Source of the DNA: CAXMST01 sp963712765
Lineage (GTDB): Bacteria > Actinomycetota > Thermoleophilia > Solirubrobacterales > 70-9
Direction of reading: 5' to 3'
Assembly: GCA_963712765.1 (NCBI GenBank)
Contig: CAVQIX010000004.1
Span: forward strand, 372,001-436,000
Length of the DNA stretch: 64,000 nt
Below the pieces are notes generated by a model, which saw only the letters and a program-made list of their open reading frames with translations, ran no database searches and had not been told where the DNA came from. Positions 50,584 to 58,617 of this stretch are shown one piece after another. The stretch's first letter is position 1. Every line of letters starts with the position of its first letter. Position numbers and translations under genes: made by a program.

Positions 50584-52410
50584 CTAGTAGCCGAGCTCGT
50601 TCAGGAGGTCGCCGGCGACCTCGGCGAAAGCGTCCGCATCCTCGTCGCTGAGCTGCGTGTGCCACAGACCGGCCGGCCCCAGCTCGTCGACGATCTGGGG
50701 CCGGCCGGGGGGGTCGACCATCGCCGGGTCGAAGTCGATCTCGAGGAACTCACAGACGCCGCGCAGGGTCGCCTCGGGCTGTTCGAGCAGGCCCTCGTAG
50801 CGGACCTCAAGATAGTGGTCGATCAGGTGCTCCTGCTGCTTGGCGGAGGTCACCTTCTTGTGCCAGCGCTGGGCGATGGTCAGGACCTTGCCTGGATCGA
50901 GCTCACCGGGCTTGGCGGCGGCGGTGTCGCGGCCGTCGCGGATCACGTGGATGAAGCGGGCCTCGCTGAGCGCCCGCTGGATGCGCCGCATCCGCTTCAG
51001 ATAGGCGGGGGTCTCATCGCCCCAGCGTGGGGTGTCGGCCTGCTCGGCGATCGTGCCGTAGAACTCGCGCAGGACGGCGGCGGCTTTGAGGTCGCCGATC
51101 CCCTCGATCCGGGCGAGCATCGTCGCCTCGTCGATCCCGAGGTCCTCCAGCGGCTTGGAGGCGGCCATCACCTTGACCACCCGCTCGGCGGTGACCGGCT
51201 CCGAGCGGATCGTCTCGGCGAGCTTGGGTACGAAGCCGGTCTCCGAGACCATAGTCACGTCGCGGTGGGCGTCGAGCATCGCCGCCATCAGCGTCGTTCC
51301 CGAGCGGGCGGCACCGACCACGAACGGGGCGGGGGGCCGCCCCTCGACCGGCGGCCGGATCCCGGTCACGTGCCCGGCGAGGGTTGCTGCGCGGCGCAGC
51401 GGCCGAGGCAGCCGTGGGCCCGTTCGCGGCTCGTGCACCCTGGTGCCGTTGCGGCCGCCGGGATCGTCAGCCTCGTAGCCGAGATCGATCAGCAGGTCGC
51501 CGGCGAGCGCCTCGTAGGCGGCGCGGTCGGCCGGCTTCATCTTGCGCTTGTAGCCACCCACCAAGTCCGGGTTTGGAGGCTCGAAGGTCTTCTCGTGGCT
51601 CTTCAGGCGGCGCTCGGCCGACTGCGGGTCACGCCCCTTGCCGCGGGGCAGTTCCCGCGCCTTCTCCTTGAGTCGCTCGTGCGCGGTCTCGTGGTATCCG
51701 AGCATCGCCGGATGGAAGTCGAGCTCGATGAACTCGCAGATTCGACGCAGCTGCCCCTCGGTGTCGAGCACGAGGTCCTCGAACTTGACCTCGATGTAGA
51801 AGCCAAGGTAGGGCTGCTGGGCGCGCCCGCGGAGTACCCGCCCGCGCCAGCGCTCGGCTGCGGCCTCGATCGTCTCGGGCCCGAACGACTGCTTGAGGAT
51901 CGAGAGCGCGACGTCGCGCCCGTCGCGGATCAGGTGGATGAAGCGTGCCTCGGGCAGGTACTCCTGGATCTCCCTCATCTTCTTCACGTATCCCGGGGTC
52001 TTGTCGCCCCAGCGCGGCGGGCCGCCCTGTTTGTCGCCGTAGAGCTTGAAGAACTCACGGACGGCAGCCGGCCCGGTCAGCTCCGGAAGCGCCGCCCAGC
52101 GCGCGGCGAGCTCGTCTCCCTCGATCTGGAAATCGCCCCAGCGCCGGTGGGAGGTGAGCATCTCCAGCATCCGATCCGGGGTCGCGCCGTGCTTCTCCCG
52201 CGCCTTGACCAGCTCCGGGATGAAGTGGGTCTCCGAGGGGATCGCGATCTCGGGGTGGGCGTCGAGCATCAATCGCAGCAGGGTTGTCCCGGAGCGCGTC
52301 GCACCGACCACGAACGGCGCCGGCGGCGGCGCATCGACGGCGCGCCTGATCGCGCGGCGGCGACTGCGATAGCCGGTGATGCTGCGGATGATCTCCCGCC
52401 TGGCCTTCAT
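50584..52410 (-). CDS. Tandem double sulfotransferase
   Basis: A 608-residue fusion of two PAPS-dependent sulfotransferase domains. Domain 1 (~30-312): PAPS 5'-phosphosulfate loop VVGATRSGTTLLRLMLDAH (34-52), PRWGDKTPGY, 3'-phosphate motif RDGRDVALS (162-170). Domain 2 (~358-608): VVGAARSGTTLMAAMLDAH, PRWGDETPAY, RDGRDTAAA (491-499), where the usual final Ser is Ala. Domain 2 also lacks about 30 residues of the 'YHERAAERL' region that domain 1 and all neighbours have. Each domain ends in the cluster's AGDLL(I/N)(D/E)LGY tail. Domain 2 may be impaired or altered in specificity. It overlaps the glycosyltransferase gene by 4 bases. Confidence 0.9.
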   Translation of the reverse strand: MKARREIIRSITGYRSRRRAIRRAVDAPPPAPFVVGATRSGTTLLRLMLDAHPEIAIPSETHFIPELVKAREKHGATPDRMLEMLTSHRRWGDFQIEGDELAARWAALPELTGPAAVREFFKLYGDKQGGPPRWGDKTPGYVKKMREIQEYLPEARFIHLIRDGRDVALSILKQSFGPETIEAAAERWRGRVLRGRAQQPYLGFYIEVKFEDLVLDTEGQLRRICEFIELDFHPAMLGYHETAHERLKEKARELPRGKGRDPQSAERRLKSHEKTFEPPNPDLVGGYKRKMKPADRAAYEALAGDLLIDLGYEADDPGGRNGTRVHEPRTGPRLPRPLRRAATLAGHVTGIRPPVEGRPPAPFVVGAARSGTTLMAAMLDAHRDVTMVSETGFVPKLAETIRSEPVTAERVVKVMAASKPLEDLGIDEATMLARIEGIGDLKAAAVLREFYGTIAEQADTPRWGDETPAYLKRMRRIQRALSEARFIHVIRDGRDTAAAKPGELDPGKVLTIAQRWHKKVTSAKQQEHLIDHYLEVRYEGLLEQPEATLRGVCEFLEIDFDPAMVDPPGRPQIVDELGPAGLWHTQLSDEDADAFAEVAGDLLNELGY

Positions 52411-53525
52411 CGGACGGCCCCGCCCTCTTCGCCGGTCCGGGTGCCGGTCGCGAGCTTGATCAGCTCGTCGTAGTCGGCGACCGTTCGCTCCCAGCTCAGC
52501 TGCTCGCGCGTCGCCAGCGCGCCCTCGCCCAGGCGGGCGCGCTCGCCGGGATCAGCGAGGCGCTCGATCGCGGCAGTCAGCTCGGCGACGTCGGGTGTCA
52601 TCGACGGGATACCGCTGTCGGCGCTGCCGTCCTGCCGATCGGCGACCAGCAGGCCGTTGACTCCGTCGCGGACTACCTCATTCATCGGCGGGCTGTCGTT
52701 CGTGATCTGCGGCATCCCGAAGGCCGCGGCCTCGTAGAGGAAGAGTCCGAGGCCCTCCCAGCGACTCGGGCCGAGGCAGACGTCGCAGGAGGCGAACAGC
52801 TTCAGGTGCTCCGGGGTCGGCATGTCATCGACGACCAACTCGATTCTCGGGTCGGCGTCAGCCGCCTTGGTCAGGTAGTTCATCCGCCGCTCCAGCTGCG
52901 CCTTGAAGATCAGCCGCAGGCTGTCGCCGCGGGCGTTCTTGAACGCCTCGACGACCTCCTTGTGGGGCTTGCGCGGTCCCAGCAGCGCCCCCGGGAAGTA
53001 GAACCTGACCAGCCCGTCGTCGGCGCGCTCGGCCTCGACATCGAGCAGCTCCTGGTGGATCCCCCACTGGACGTAGGGGCTCTCGATCCCGAGCTCGGCG
53101 TAGCGGGCCTGCTCGCAGCGGGTCATCGAGTAGAGAACGTCGTAGGCCGCGCTGGCCGGCTCGGCGTCCTCGGCTCCGAACATCTCCCAGACGAAGCGGC
53201 CGACGGTCTTTACGCCCGACTCGCGCAGGCGCCTTATCTCCTCGTGCTGGTAGCAGTTGTCCCAGTGCACGACCTCGATCGAGTTCTCCTCGATCCAGCG
53301 CAGGTACTCCTCGTAGGGGACCTCCCAGTCGCTGGCCTCGGTCACGCCGCGCTGATCCCAGACGCCGGTCCGATCGACGTGCGCCGCCATCGGGCCCTTG
53401 TCCTTGGTCGGCCGCGCGAGGATGAAGGTCTCGTGCCCGCGGGCCTCGAGGGCGTCACGCACATAGCGGGACACGAAGGCCTGACCCCGGTTGAACCACT
53501 TGGTGACGATGCCGACGCGGCTCAT
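52407..53525 (-). CDS. GT4-family glycosyltransferase (copy A)
   Basis: A 372-residue GT-B glycosyltransferase. The acceptor-side N-terminus is VGIVTKWFNRGQAFVSRYVRD. The nucleotide-sugar domain has the E-X7-E motif (PSRWEGLGLFLYEA) and NDSPPMNEVVRDGVNGLLV. It closely resembles the genes at 57525 and 60986: all three share VxKWxxxGQ, 'WDQ-G-TE' and 'YxQWGIH'-type blocks, so they probably use related donors or acceptors. The ATG overlaps the upstream sulfotransferase stop by 4 bases. Confidence 0.9.
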   Translation of the reverse strand: MSRVGIVTKWFNRGQAFVSRYVRDALEARGHETFILARPTKDKGPMAAHVDRTGVWDQRGVTEASDWEVPYEEYLRWIEENSIEVVHWDNCYQHEEIRRLRESGVKTVGRFVWEMFGAEDAEPASAAYDVLYSMTRCEQARYAELGIESPYVQWGIHQELLDVEAERADDGLVRFYFPGALLGPRKPHKEVVEAFKNARGDSLRLIFKAQLERRMNYLTKAADADPRIELVVDDMPTPEHLKLFASCDVCLGPSRWEGLGLFLYEAAAFGMPQITNDSPPMNEVVRDGVNGLLVADRQDGSADSGIPSMTPDVAELTAAIERLADPGERARLGEGALATREQLSWERTVADYDELIKLATGTRTGEEGGAVR

Positions 53526-54460
53526 GTCGTCACCTCGTAGCCGAGCTCGCGCAGCATCTCGCCGGCGACCTCGTTGTAGGCGGCGAGATCAGCCGGGTCC
53601 ATCTCGCGGCGCCATTTGTCGAGCTTGGACGGATCGGGAGGCCTGGTGGTCGGCTTGTGGTTGTCGATCCGGTAGCCCGCCTCCTGCCTGGCGTGGCCAC
53701 CGTCGCCGCGCAGCTCGCCGGACATCTCCTGCAGTCGCTCGGCCGCGCGCTCGTGGTAGCTGAGCATGCCCTCGTCGAAGTCGAGCGCGACGAAATCGCA
53801 GATCCGTCGCAGCACCGGCTCGGGGTCGCGGACGAGATCCTCGTAGCGGGCCTCGATATAGCGGTCGCCACCGAGCTTGCGGGCCTGTTCGCGTGACTTC
53901 GTGATCCGCTTGACCCAGCGTGCGGCCTGCTCGGGCGGAGGCGGCTGCTCATTGATCGCGCGGGCGGTCTGGGAGAGCGCGACGTCGCGGCCGTCGCGGA
54001 TCAGATGGATGAATCGGGCCTCGGGAAGGGCGCGGCCGATGCGAGTCAGCGAGAGCATGTAGGCCGGTGTCTTGTCGCCCCAGCGCGACTTGCCCTGCCG
54101 TTCGGCGTAGGCGTCGAAGAAAGCGCGGACGGCGCCGCCTGCATCGCCGGGCTCAACCGCACCCAGCCGCTCGCGCATCTCCTCGACACCGAGTCCGAAG
54201 TCGTCCCAGGTGCGGTTCTGCGACATCGCCGCAAGCAACGCGTCGGTCCCCGCGCTCTCGTCCTTGGCGACCTTGATCAGATCGGGCACGAAGTGGGTCT
54301 CCGGCGGCACCGTCAGCTCGCGGTGGGCGTCCAGCATCATCCGCAGCAGGGTGGTGCCCGAGCGGGTCAGCCCGACCACGAACGGGGCAGGGGGACGATC
54401 GCTACCGCGCGCCGAGCCGCCGCCGAGGGCCGCTCCAAGCTTGTTGATCGGCCCCGGCAT
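53522..54460 (-). CDS. Sulfotransferase (tandem copy 1)
   Basis: A 312-residue PAPS-dependent sulfotransferase (Sulfotransfer_3-like). 5'-PSB loop VVGLTRSGTTLLRMMLDAH at ~28-46, SRWGDKTPAYMLS, and 3'-PB motif FIHLIRDGRDVALS. The C-terminal tail (REMDPADLAAYNEVAGEMLRELGYE) is shared with its neighbours. No signal peptide or membrane helix is evident, so it acts in the cytoplasm. The ATG at 54458-54460 overlaps the upstream stop by 1 base (TGATG). The segment for the 3'-PB motif contains a 44-bp stretch identical to that in copy 3. Confidence 0.91.
   Translation of the reverse strand: MPGPINKLGAALGGGSARGSDRPPAPFVVGLTRSGTTLLRMMLDAHRELTVPPETHFVPDLIKVAKDESAGTDALLAAMSQNRTWDDFGLGVEEMRERLGAVEPGDAGGAVRAFFDAYAERQGKSRWGDKTPAYMLSLTRIGRALPEARFIHLIRDGRDVALSQTARAINEQPPPPEQAARWVKRITKSREQARKLGGDRYIEARYEDLVRDPEPVLRRICDFVALDFDEGMLSYHERAAERLQEMSGELRGDGGHARQEAGYRIDNHKPTTRPPDPSKLDKWRREMDPADLAAYNEVAGEMLRELGYEVTT
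53973..54016. repeat. 44-bp identical direct repeat, copy 1
   Basis: This stretch, encoding FIHLIRDGRDVALS, is identical over 44 bases to 55885-55928 in another sulfotransferase gene of the cluster, 1.9 kb away. Other cluster genes carry close but not identical versions. It reflects recent duplication or gene conversion and could support homologous recombination. Confidence 0.85.
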
Positions 54461-55392
54461 CAGCTCGTCTCCCCGCTCGCGGTGCGCGTCGACAGCTCGT
54501 ATCCGAGCTCGGCCAGCAGATCGCCGGCGACGCTCTCGAACCTGGCGTTGTCGTCGGGGTCCATGTCCTGTTTCCAGCGCGCCAGCCGGCTCGGGTCCGG
54601 CGGCTTGGAGGTGAGCAGGTGAGCCTCCTTGCGGTGATCGGCGGGGCGCAGCGGCTTGCCCTCCGCACCGGGAAGGTCGCGGTGCATCTCGGCGAGCCGA
54701 GTCTCCGCGCGCTCGTAGTAGCGCAGGATCTTCGGGTCCCAGGGGAGCTCGAGGAACTCGCTCACCCGCCGCAGCTCGGTCTCGGTGTCGCGGACGAGGT
54801 TCTCGTACTGGACCTCGATGTAGTGATCGAGCTCGGCGCCGTCCGACCGAGCGCCCTCGATCTTGCGGACCCAGCGCTGGGCGACCGTCTCCATCGGCGG
54901 CGGCTCCTTCAGCAGTCGTTTGAACCGGGAGAGGGCGGCGTCACGGCCGTCCCGGATCATGTGGATGAAGTGCGCCTCGGGGATCCAGTTCTCGATCTGC
55001 TTCATCCGCTTCACGTAGTTCGGCGTCTTGTCCCCCCAGCGCGGCTTGCCTTCGCGCTCGGCGTAGAGCTCGAAGAAGGCGCGAACGGTGGTCTCGGGGT
55101 CGATCCGGTCGAGCTCGCAGAAGCGCTTCAGCAGCTCGCCCGAGTCGAGGTCGAAGTCTCCCCACTGGCGGTGGCCGGTGACCACACCGTGAGCCTCCTC
55201 GCAGGAGATCCCCCGCTTGCGTGTGGTCTTGATCAGCTGTGGCACGAAGTGGGTCTCGGGTGGGATCGCCAGATCGGGATGCGCGTCGAGCATCAAGCGG
55301 AGCAGCGTCGTGCCGGAGCGGGTGACGCCGACGATGAACGGCACCGGCGGCCCTGCCGGCTTGCGACGGGAGATACGGGAGGGAAGCCTCAC
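54460..55392 (-). CDS. Sulfotransferase (tandem copy 2)
   Basis: A 310-residue sulfotransferase. 5'-PSB loop IVGVTRSGTTLLRLMLDAH at ~20-38, PRWGDKTPNYVKRM, and FIHMIRDGRDAALS. The tail is WKQDMDPDDNARFESVAGDL then LAELGYE. The central 'CEEAHGVVTGHRQWGDFDLD' stretch resembles domain 1 of the tandem double sulfotransferase. The start is GTG at 55390-55392, overlapping the upstream stop by 4 bases. Acceptor unknown; a carbohydrate or glycolipid is inferred from the flanking glycosyltransferases. Confidence 0.91.
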   Translation of the reverse strand: MRLPSRISRRKPAGPPVPFIVGVTRSGTTLLRLMLDAHPDLAIPPETHFVPQLIKTTRKRGISCEEAHGVVTGHRQWGDFDLDSGELLKRFCELDRIDPETTVRAFFELYAEREGKPRWGDKTPNYVKRMKQIENWIPEAHFIHMIRDGRDAALSRFKRLLKEPPPMETVAQRWVRKIEGARSDGAELDHYIEVQYENLVRDTETELRRVSEFLELPWDPKILRYYERAETRLAEMHRDLPGAEGKPLRPADHRKEAHLLTSKPPDPSRLARWKQDMDPDDNARFESVAGDLLAELGYELSTRTASGETS

Positions 55393-56393
55393 CGGCCGGC
55401 CCTCCCCCCGCCGCCCGGGCTCCGGGCGCCGCCGCCGGGCGCCCGTCGCTCGTAGCCGAGGTCGTCGAGCAGCGGACCCGCGACCTCCTCGAACTTGGCC
55501 TCGTCCTCGGGGCTCATCTCCTCGCGCCAGCGGCCGCAGCGGTCGGTGGAAGGCGGCTGGGTGGTCTTCGCGTGGCCCGCGAGGCGTTCGTCGCCGGTGC
55601 GAATCGGCCCGTTCTCTCCCGTTCCCAGGTCGCGATCCATCTCCGTCAGGCGGCTCGCGGCGCGCTCGTGGTAGGCGAGCATCTCCGGACGGTAAGGGAG
55701 CTCGATGAACTCGCAGATGTCGGCGAGGACGGATCCAGGGTCGCTGACCAGGTCCTCGTAGCGGACCTCGAGATAGGCATCAAGCTCGGCGGAGTGCGCT
55801 CGCGCGGTCTCGATACGCCGCCTCCAGCGTCCGGCGACCTCCTCGATTCCGGGCGTCTCACCGTCGAGCGAGCGCTCAGCCTGTGAGAGCGCGACGTCGC
55901 GGCCGTCGCGGATCAGATGGATGAATCGAGCCTCCGGGAGCGTACGCTCGATCCGCGGCATCGCACGCATGTAGCGCGGCGTCTTGTCACCCCAGCGCGG
56001 CTTGCCCTCCTTCTCGGCGTAGAGGTCGTAGAAGGTCCGGACCGCATCCGCAGGGGTCAGGGGCTTGGTCGCCTGCAGGCGGGCCAGCAGCTCGTCGGCG
56101 TCGAGGCCGAAGTCGCCCCAGCGCGGGTGCTCTGTCGCTGCCCGCGCCAGGCGCTTGCGGGTCGTGTTCTTGCGCCGGGCGAGACGGATCATCTCCGGCA
56201 CGAAATGGGTCTCGGGCGGGATCGTCAGATCGGGGTGAGCATCGAGCATCAACCGAAGCAGAGTCGTTCCCGAGCGGTTGACGCCAACGACGAACGGGGC
56301 GGGCGGACGCGCCGGCTCGGAGTGGCGGCGGCGGGCGTGGGAGGCGGCGGCAAACGGCCGCTTCCAGGCCGGGAGTCGATAGGCGGAGCTCAC
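55389..56393 (-). CDS. Sulfotransferase (tandem copy 3)
   Basis: A 334-residue sulfotransferase. 5'-PSB loop VVGVNRSGTTLLRLMLDAH at ~35-53, PRWGDKTPRYMRAM, and FIHLIRDGRDVALS. The GTG at 56391-56393 (VSSAYRLPAWKRP) is chosen because it overlaps the upstream stop in the GTGA arrangement used throughout the cluster; a much longer upstream reading is only an unused open frame. The C-terminus is extended and Gly/Pro/Arg-rich (ending GGGGRAGR). It carries copy 2 of the 44-bp repeat. Confidence 0.9.
   Translation of the reverse strand: MSSAYRLPAWKRPFAAASHARRRHSEPARPPAPFVVGVNRSGTTLLRLMLDAHPDLTIPPETHFVPEMIRLARRKNTTRKRLARAATEHPRWGDFGLDADELLARLQATKPLTPADAVRTFYDLYAEKEGKPRWGDKTPRYMRAMPRIERTLPEARFIHLIRDGRDVALSQAERSLDGETPGIEEVAGRWRRRIETARAHSAELDAYLEVRYEDLVSDPGSVLADICEFIELPYRPEMLAYHERAASRLTEMDRDLGTGENGPIRTGDERLAGHAKTTQPPSTDRCGRWREEMSPEDEAKFEEVAGPLLDDLGYERRAPGGGARSPGGGGRAGR
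55885..55928. repeat. 44-bp identical direct repeat, copy 2
   Basis: Identical to 53973-54016; it encodes the same 3'-phosphate-binding motif of the sulfotransferase at 55389-56393. The flanking sequence diverges on both sides. Confidence 0.85.
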
Positions 56394-57373
56394 GCGCCCT
56401 CCTCGGCCTCGAAGTCGCGCGGCTCGGTCCCGGGTCCGTCGCCGATCACGTAGCCGAGCTCGCTGAGCAGCTCGCCGGCGACCGATTCGAACAGCCGCCT
56501 GTCCTCGCGGTCCATCTGTTCGCGCCAGCGGGAGATGCGACTGGGGTCGGGCTTCTGGGTCGTGCGGGCGTGGGTTGCCATCCGGCGCTCGACGCTCAGT
56601 GTCGTCCGCTTGCCGTCGGCGGGCAGCTCTCGCTTCATCTCCTCGAGCCGCTCTGCCGAGCGCTGGTGGTAGTCGAGTATCCGCTCGTCCCAGGGCAGCT
56701 CGAAGAACTCGCAGATCCGTCGCAGCGTCGGCTCGGTCTCGCCGACCAGCTGTTCGTAGCGGACCTCCATGTAGTGGGGAACGTGCCTGGACTGGCGGCG
56801 GGCCTGCCCGATCCGGCGTACCCAGCGCTCGGCGATCTTCTCGACGGGGTGTTCCTTGACGGCGCGGTCGCGGATCGAGAGGCAGACGTCGCGGCCGTCG
56901 CGGATCACGTGTACGAAGCGGGCCTCGGGAAGGGCGCTGCCGATCTTGCGGATGCTCTTGACGTAGATCGGCGTCTTCTCCCCGCAGCGCGGCTTGCCGA
57001 CCCGTTCGGCGTAGAGGCGGTAGAAGGCGCGAAGCGCGTCGCCGGCGTTGAGCGGATCGATCGCTCCGAACTCCTCCAGCAGCTGCTCCTCCGTGAGCCC
57101 GAAGTCGCCCCACTCGCGCTGCTTGGTGATCGTCGCCAGGAAAGCGTCCGGCGTGGCGCGCCCCTCTTCGGCGACCTCGATCAGCTCGGGCACGAAATGG
57201 GTCTCCGGCGGCATCGTCAGGTCGGGGTGGGCGTCGAGCATCATCCGCAGCAGCGTCGTGCCAGAGCGGTTGACCCCGACCACGAAGGGGGCGGGCAGGT
57301 CGGCGGCCCCGCGCTTGGCCGCGCGGCGATGACTGGACCGTCGCCAGATGCTCTTTGGGCTTGGTGGTGCCAT
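56390..57373 (-). CDS. Sulfotransferase (tandem copy 4)
   Basis: A 327-residue sulfotransferase. 5'-PSB loop VVGVNRSGTTLLRMMLDAH at ~31-49, and FVHVIRDGRDVCLS. The conserved WGDKTP motif reads CGEKTP here (PRCGEKTPIY), and a cysteine also enters the 3'-PB motif, which may affect chemistry or redox sensitivity. The tail is WREQMDREDRRLFESVAGEL then LSELGY. ATG 57371-57373 is chosen; upstream in-frame codons would cover the intergenic promoter region. It is the first gene after a 151-bp gap and probably heads a five-gene operon down to the double sulfotransferase plus one glycosyltransferase. Confidence 0.9.
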   Translation of the reverse strand: MAPPSPKSIWRRSSHRRAAKRGAADLPAPFVVGVNRSGTTLLRMMLDAHPDLTMPPETHFVPELIEVAEEGRATPDAFLATITKQREWGDFGLTEEQLLEEFGAIDPLNAGDALRAFYRLYAERVGKPRCGEKTPIYVKSIRKIGSALPEARFVHVIRDGRDVCLSIRDRAVKEHPVEKIAERWVRRIGQARRQSRHVPHYMEVRYEQLVGETEPTLRRICEFFELPWDERILDYHQRSAERLEEMKRELPADGKRTTLSVERRMATHARTTQKPDPSRISRWREQMDREDRRLFESVAGELLSELGYVIGDGPGTEPRDFEAEEGA

Positions 57374-57475
57374 CGAGTATGGGTTGTGGGCCTCACCGTG
57401 AGCCGCGGGCTCGGCGGGCAAGGTCACGCCACCCGGGTGATGGCCGACTTCATTCACCGCGAGCGAGAGAGAGGA

Positions 57476-57481
57476 ATTGTA
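57476..57481 (-). promoter_or_regulatory. Possible -10 element of the tandem sulfotransferase operon
   Basis: TACAAT (complement of 57476-57481) lies in the only 151-bp gap of the cluster, about 100 bases upstream of the sulfotransferase ATG at 57373. No good -35 is seen. The rest of the gap (57374-57524) shows no gene. Confidence 0.33.
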
Positions 57482-57524
57482 GGGCCGATTCCCTGCGTCC
57501 GCATCCATGCCGCTCTGCGGCCAT

Positions 57525-58604
57525 CTATCCGCCGCCGAGCAGCTCTTCGATGCCGGAGACGGTGTGGTCCCAGCTCAGCTCCTCGCGACGGGACTCGGCG
57601 CCGGCCGTTAGCTTCGCTCGCAGTGGGGGGTCGGCAAGTCGCTCGATCGCCGCCGTCAGGGCCTCAGGGTCGGGGCGCTTCGCGGGGATTCCGGAGCGGG
57701 CGGTGCCGTCGGGGTGGGAGGGGACGAGCAGGCCGTTGGCCCCGTCGTGGACGACCTCGTTCATCGGTGGGTCGTCGTTGGTGATCACCGGCTGGGCGAA
57801 GGCCATCGCCTCATACAGAGGCAGGCCCAGACCCTCCCAGCGTGAGGGGGTGATGCAGATGTCGCAGGAGGCGATCGTCTCCAGGTGAGGGATCCAGTCG
57901 TCGTCACCGAGCGAGAACTTGATCCGTTCGTCCTTGCGGACCTTCCGGGGCAGCTTGCCTAGCCGATCGCGCTCGACCTGCGCCTTGACCAGCAGCCTCA
58001 GGTTCGGGTTGGTGGTCCGGGCGAAGGCCTCGACCACGGGCTCAAGGGGTTTCCGGTGGCCGATGAATCCGCCGGGGAAGACGAGTCGGACCAGGCCGTC
58101 GTCGGCACGTGCGACGGCAACCTCCAGCAGCTCCGGGTGGATGCCCCACGGGACCCGCGGCGTCTGCACGCCCCAGGACGCGTAGCGCATCTGCTCGCAC
58201 TCGGTCATCGAGTAGACGACGTCGTAGGCGCGACGGGCGTCGTCGAGGTGCTCACGGGTGAAGTGCTCCCAAACGAAGCGGCCGATCGTTCGCACCCCGC
58301 GCTCACGCAGCCGCGCGATCTCGTCGAACTGGTAGTTCTGGTCGCAGAGGATCGCCTCGATCGAGTTCGCCTCCACCCACGCGACGTACTCCTCCAGCGG
58401 CAGGTTGAAGGCCGAGCCCTCCGTCACCCCGGGCTGATCCCAGATGCCGGTCCGCTCCAGCGCTCCCGGTCGCGGCCCCTGCTCGCGCCGGGGCCGGGCG
58501 AGCACGAAGCTCTGATGCCCGAGCTGATCGACGGCCGACCGCATGTAGCGAGCGACGATCGGCTGCCCGCGGTTGAACCACTTCGTGACTATGCCCACGC
58601 GCAT
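57525..58604 (-). CDS. GT4-family glycosyltransferase (copy B)
   Basis: A 359-residue GT-B enzyme starting MRVGIVTKWFNRGQPIVARY. E-X7-E motif in PSRWEGLGLPLYEAMAFAQP; NDDPPMNEVVHDGANGLLVP follows. It is a close paralogue of the enzymes at 52407 and 60986. It follows the methyltransferase gene by 13 bases on the same strand and ends the upstream operon of the cluster. The ATG is at 58602-58604. Confidence 0.9.
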   Translation of the reverse strand: MRVGIVTKWFNRGQPIVARYMRSAVDQLGHQSFVLARPRREQGPRPGALERTGIWDQPGVTEGSAFNLPLEEYVAWVEANSIEAILCDQNYQFDEIARLRERGVRTIGRFVWEHFTREHLDDARRAYDVVYSMTECEQMRYASWGVQTPRVPWGIHPELLEVAVARADDGLVRLVFPGGFIGHRKPLEPVVEAFARTTNPNLRLLVKAQVERDRLGKLPRKVRKDERIKFSLGDDDWIPHLETIASCDICITPSRWEGLGLPLYEAMAFAQPVITNDDPPMNEVVHDGANGLLVPSHPDGTARSGIPAKRPDPEALTAAIERLADPPLRAKLTAGAESRREELSWDHTVSGIEELLGGG

Positions 58605-58617
58605 CAGCGGGCCCCCG

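Noticed and set aside
50029..52473. An 814-codon open frame on the plus strand, antisense to purL and the double sulfotransferase
   Set aside because: It lies opposite two well-supported genes, has no recognisable motif, and such long antisense frames are normal in very GC-rich DNA.
55389..57113. A single 574-codon gene in place of the 334-codon sulfotransferase
   Set aside because: The first 240 codons overlap another sulfotransferase gene in a different frame and are Arg-rich without motifs; the GTG at 56393 gives the normal domain and the cluster's usual 4-base overlap.
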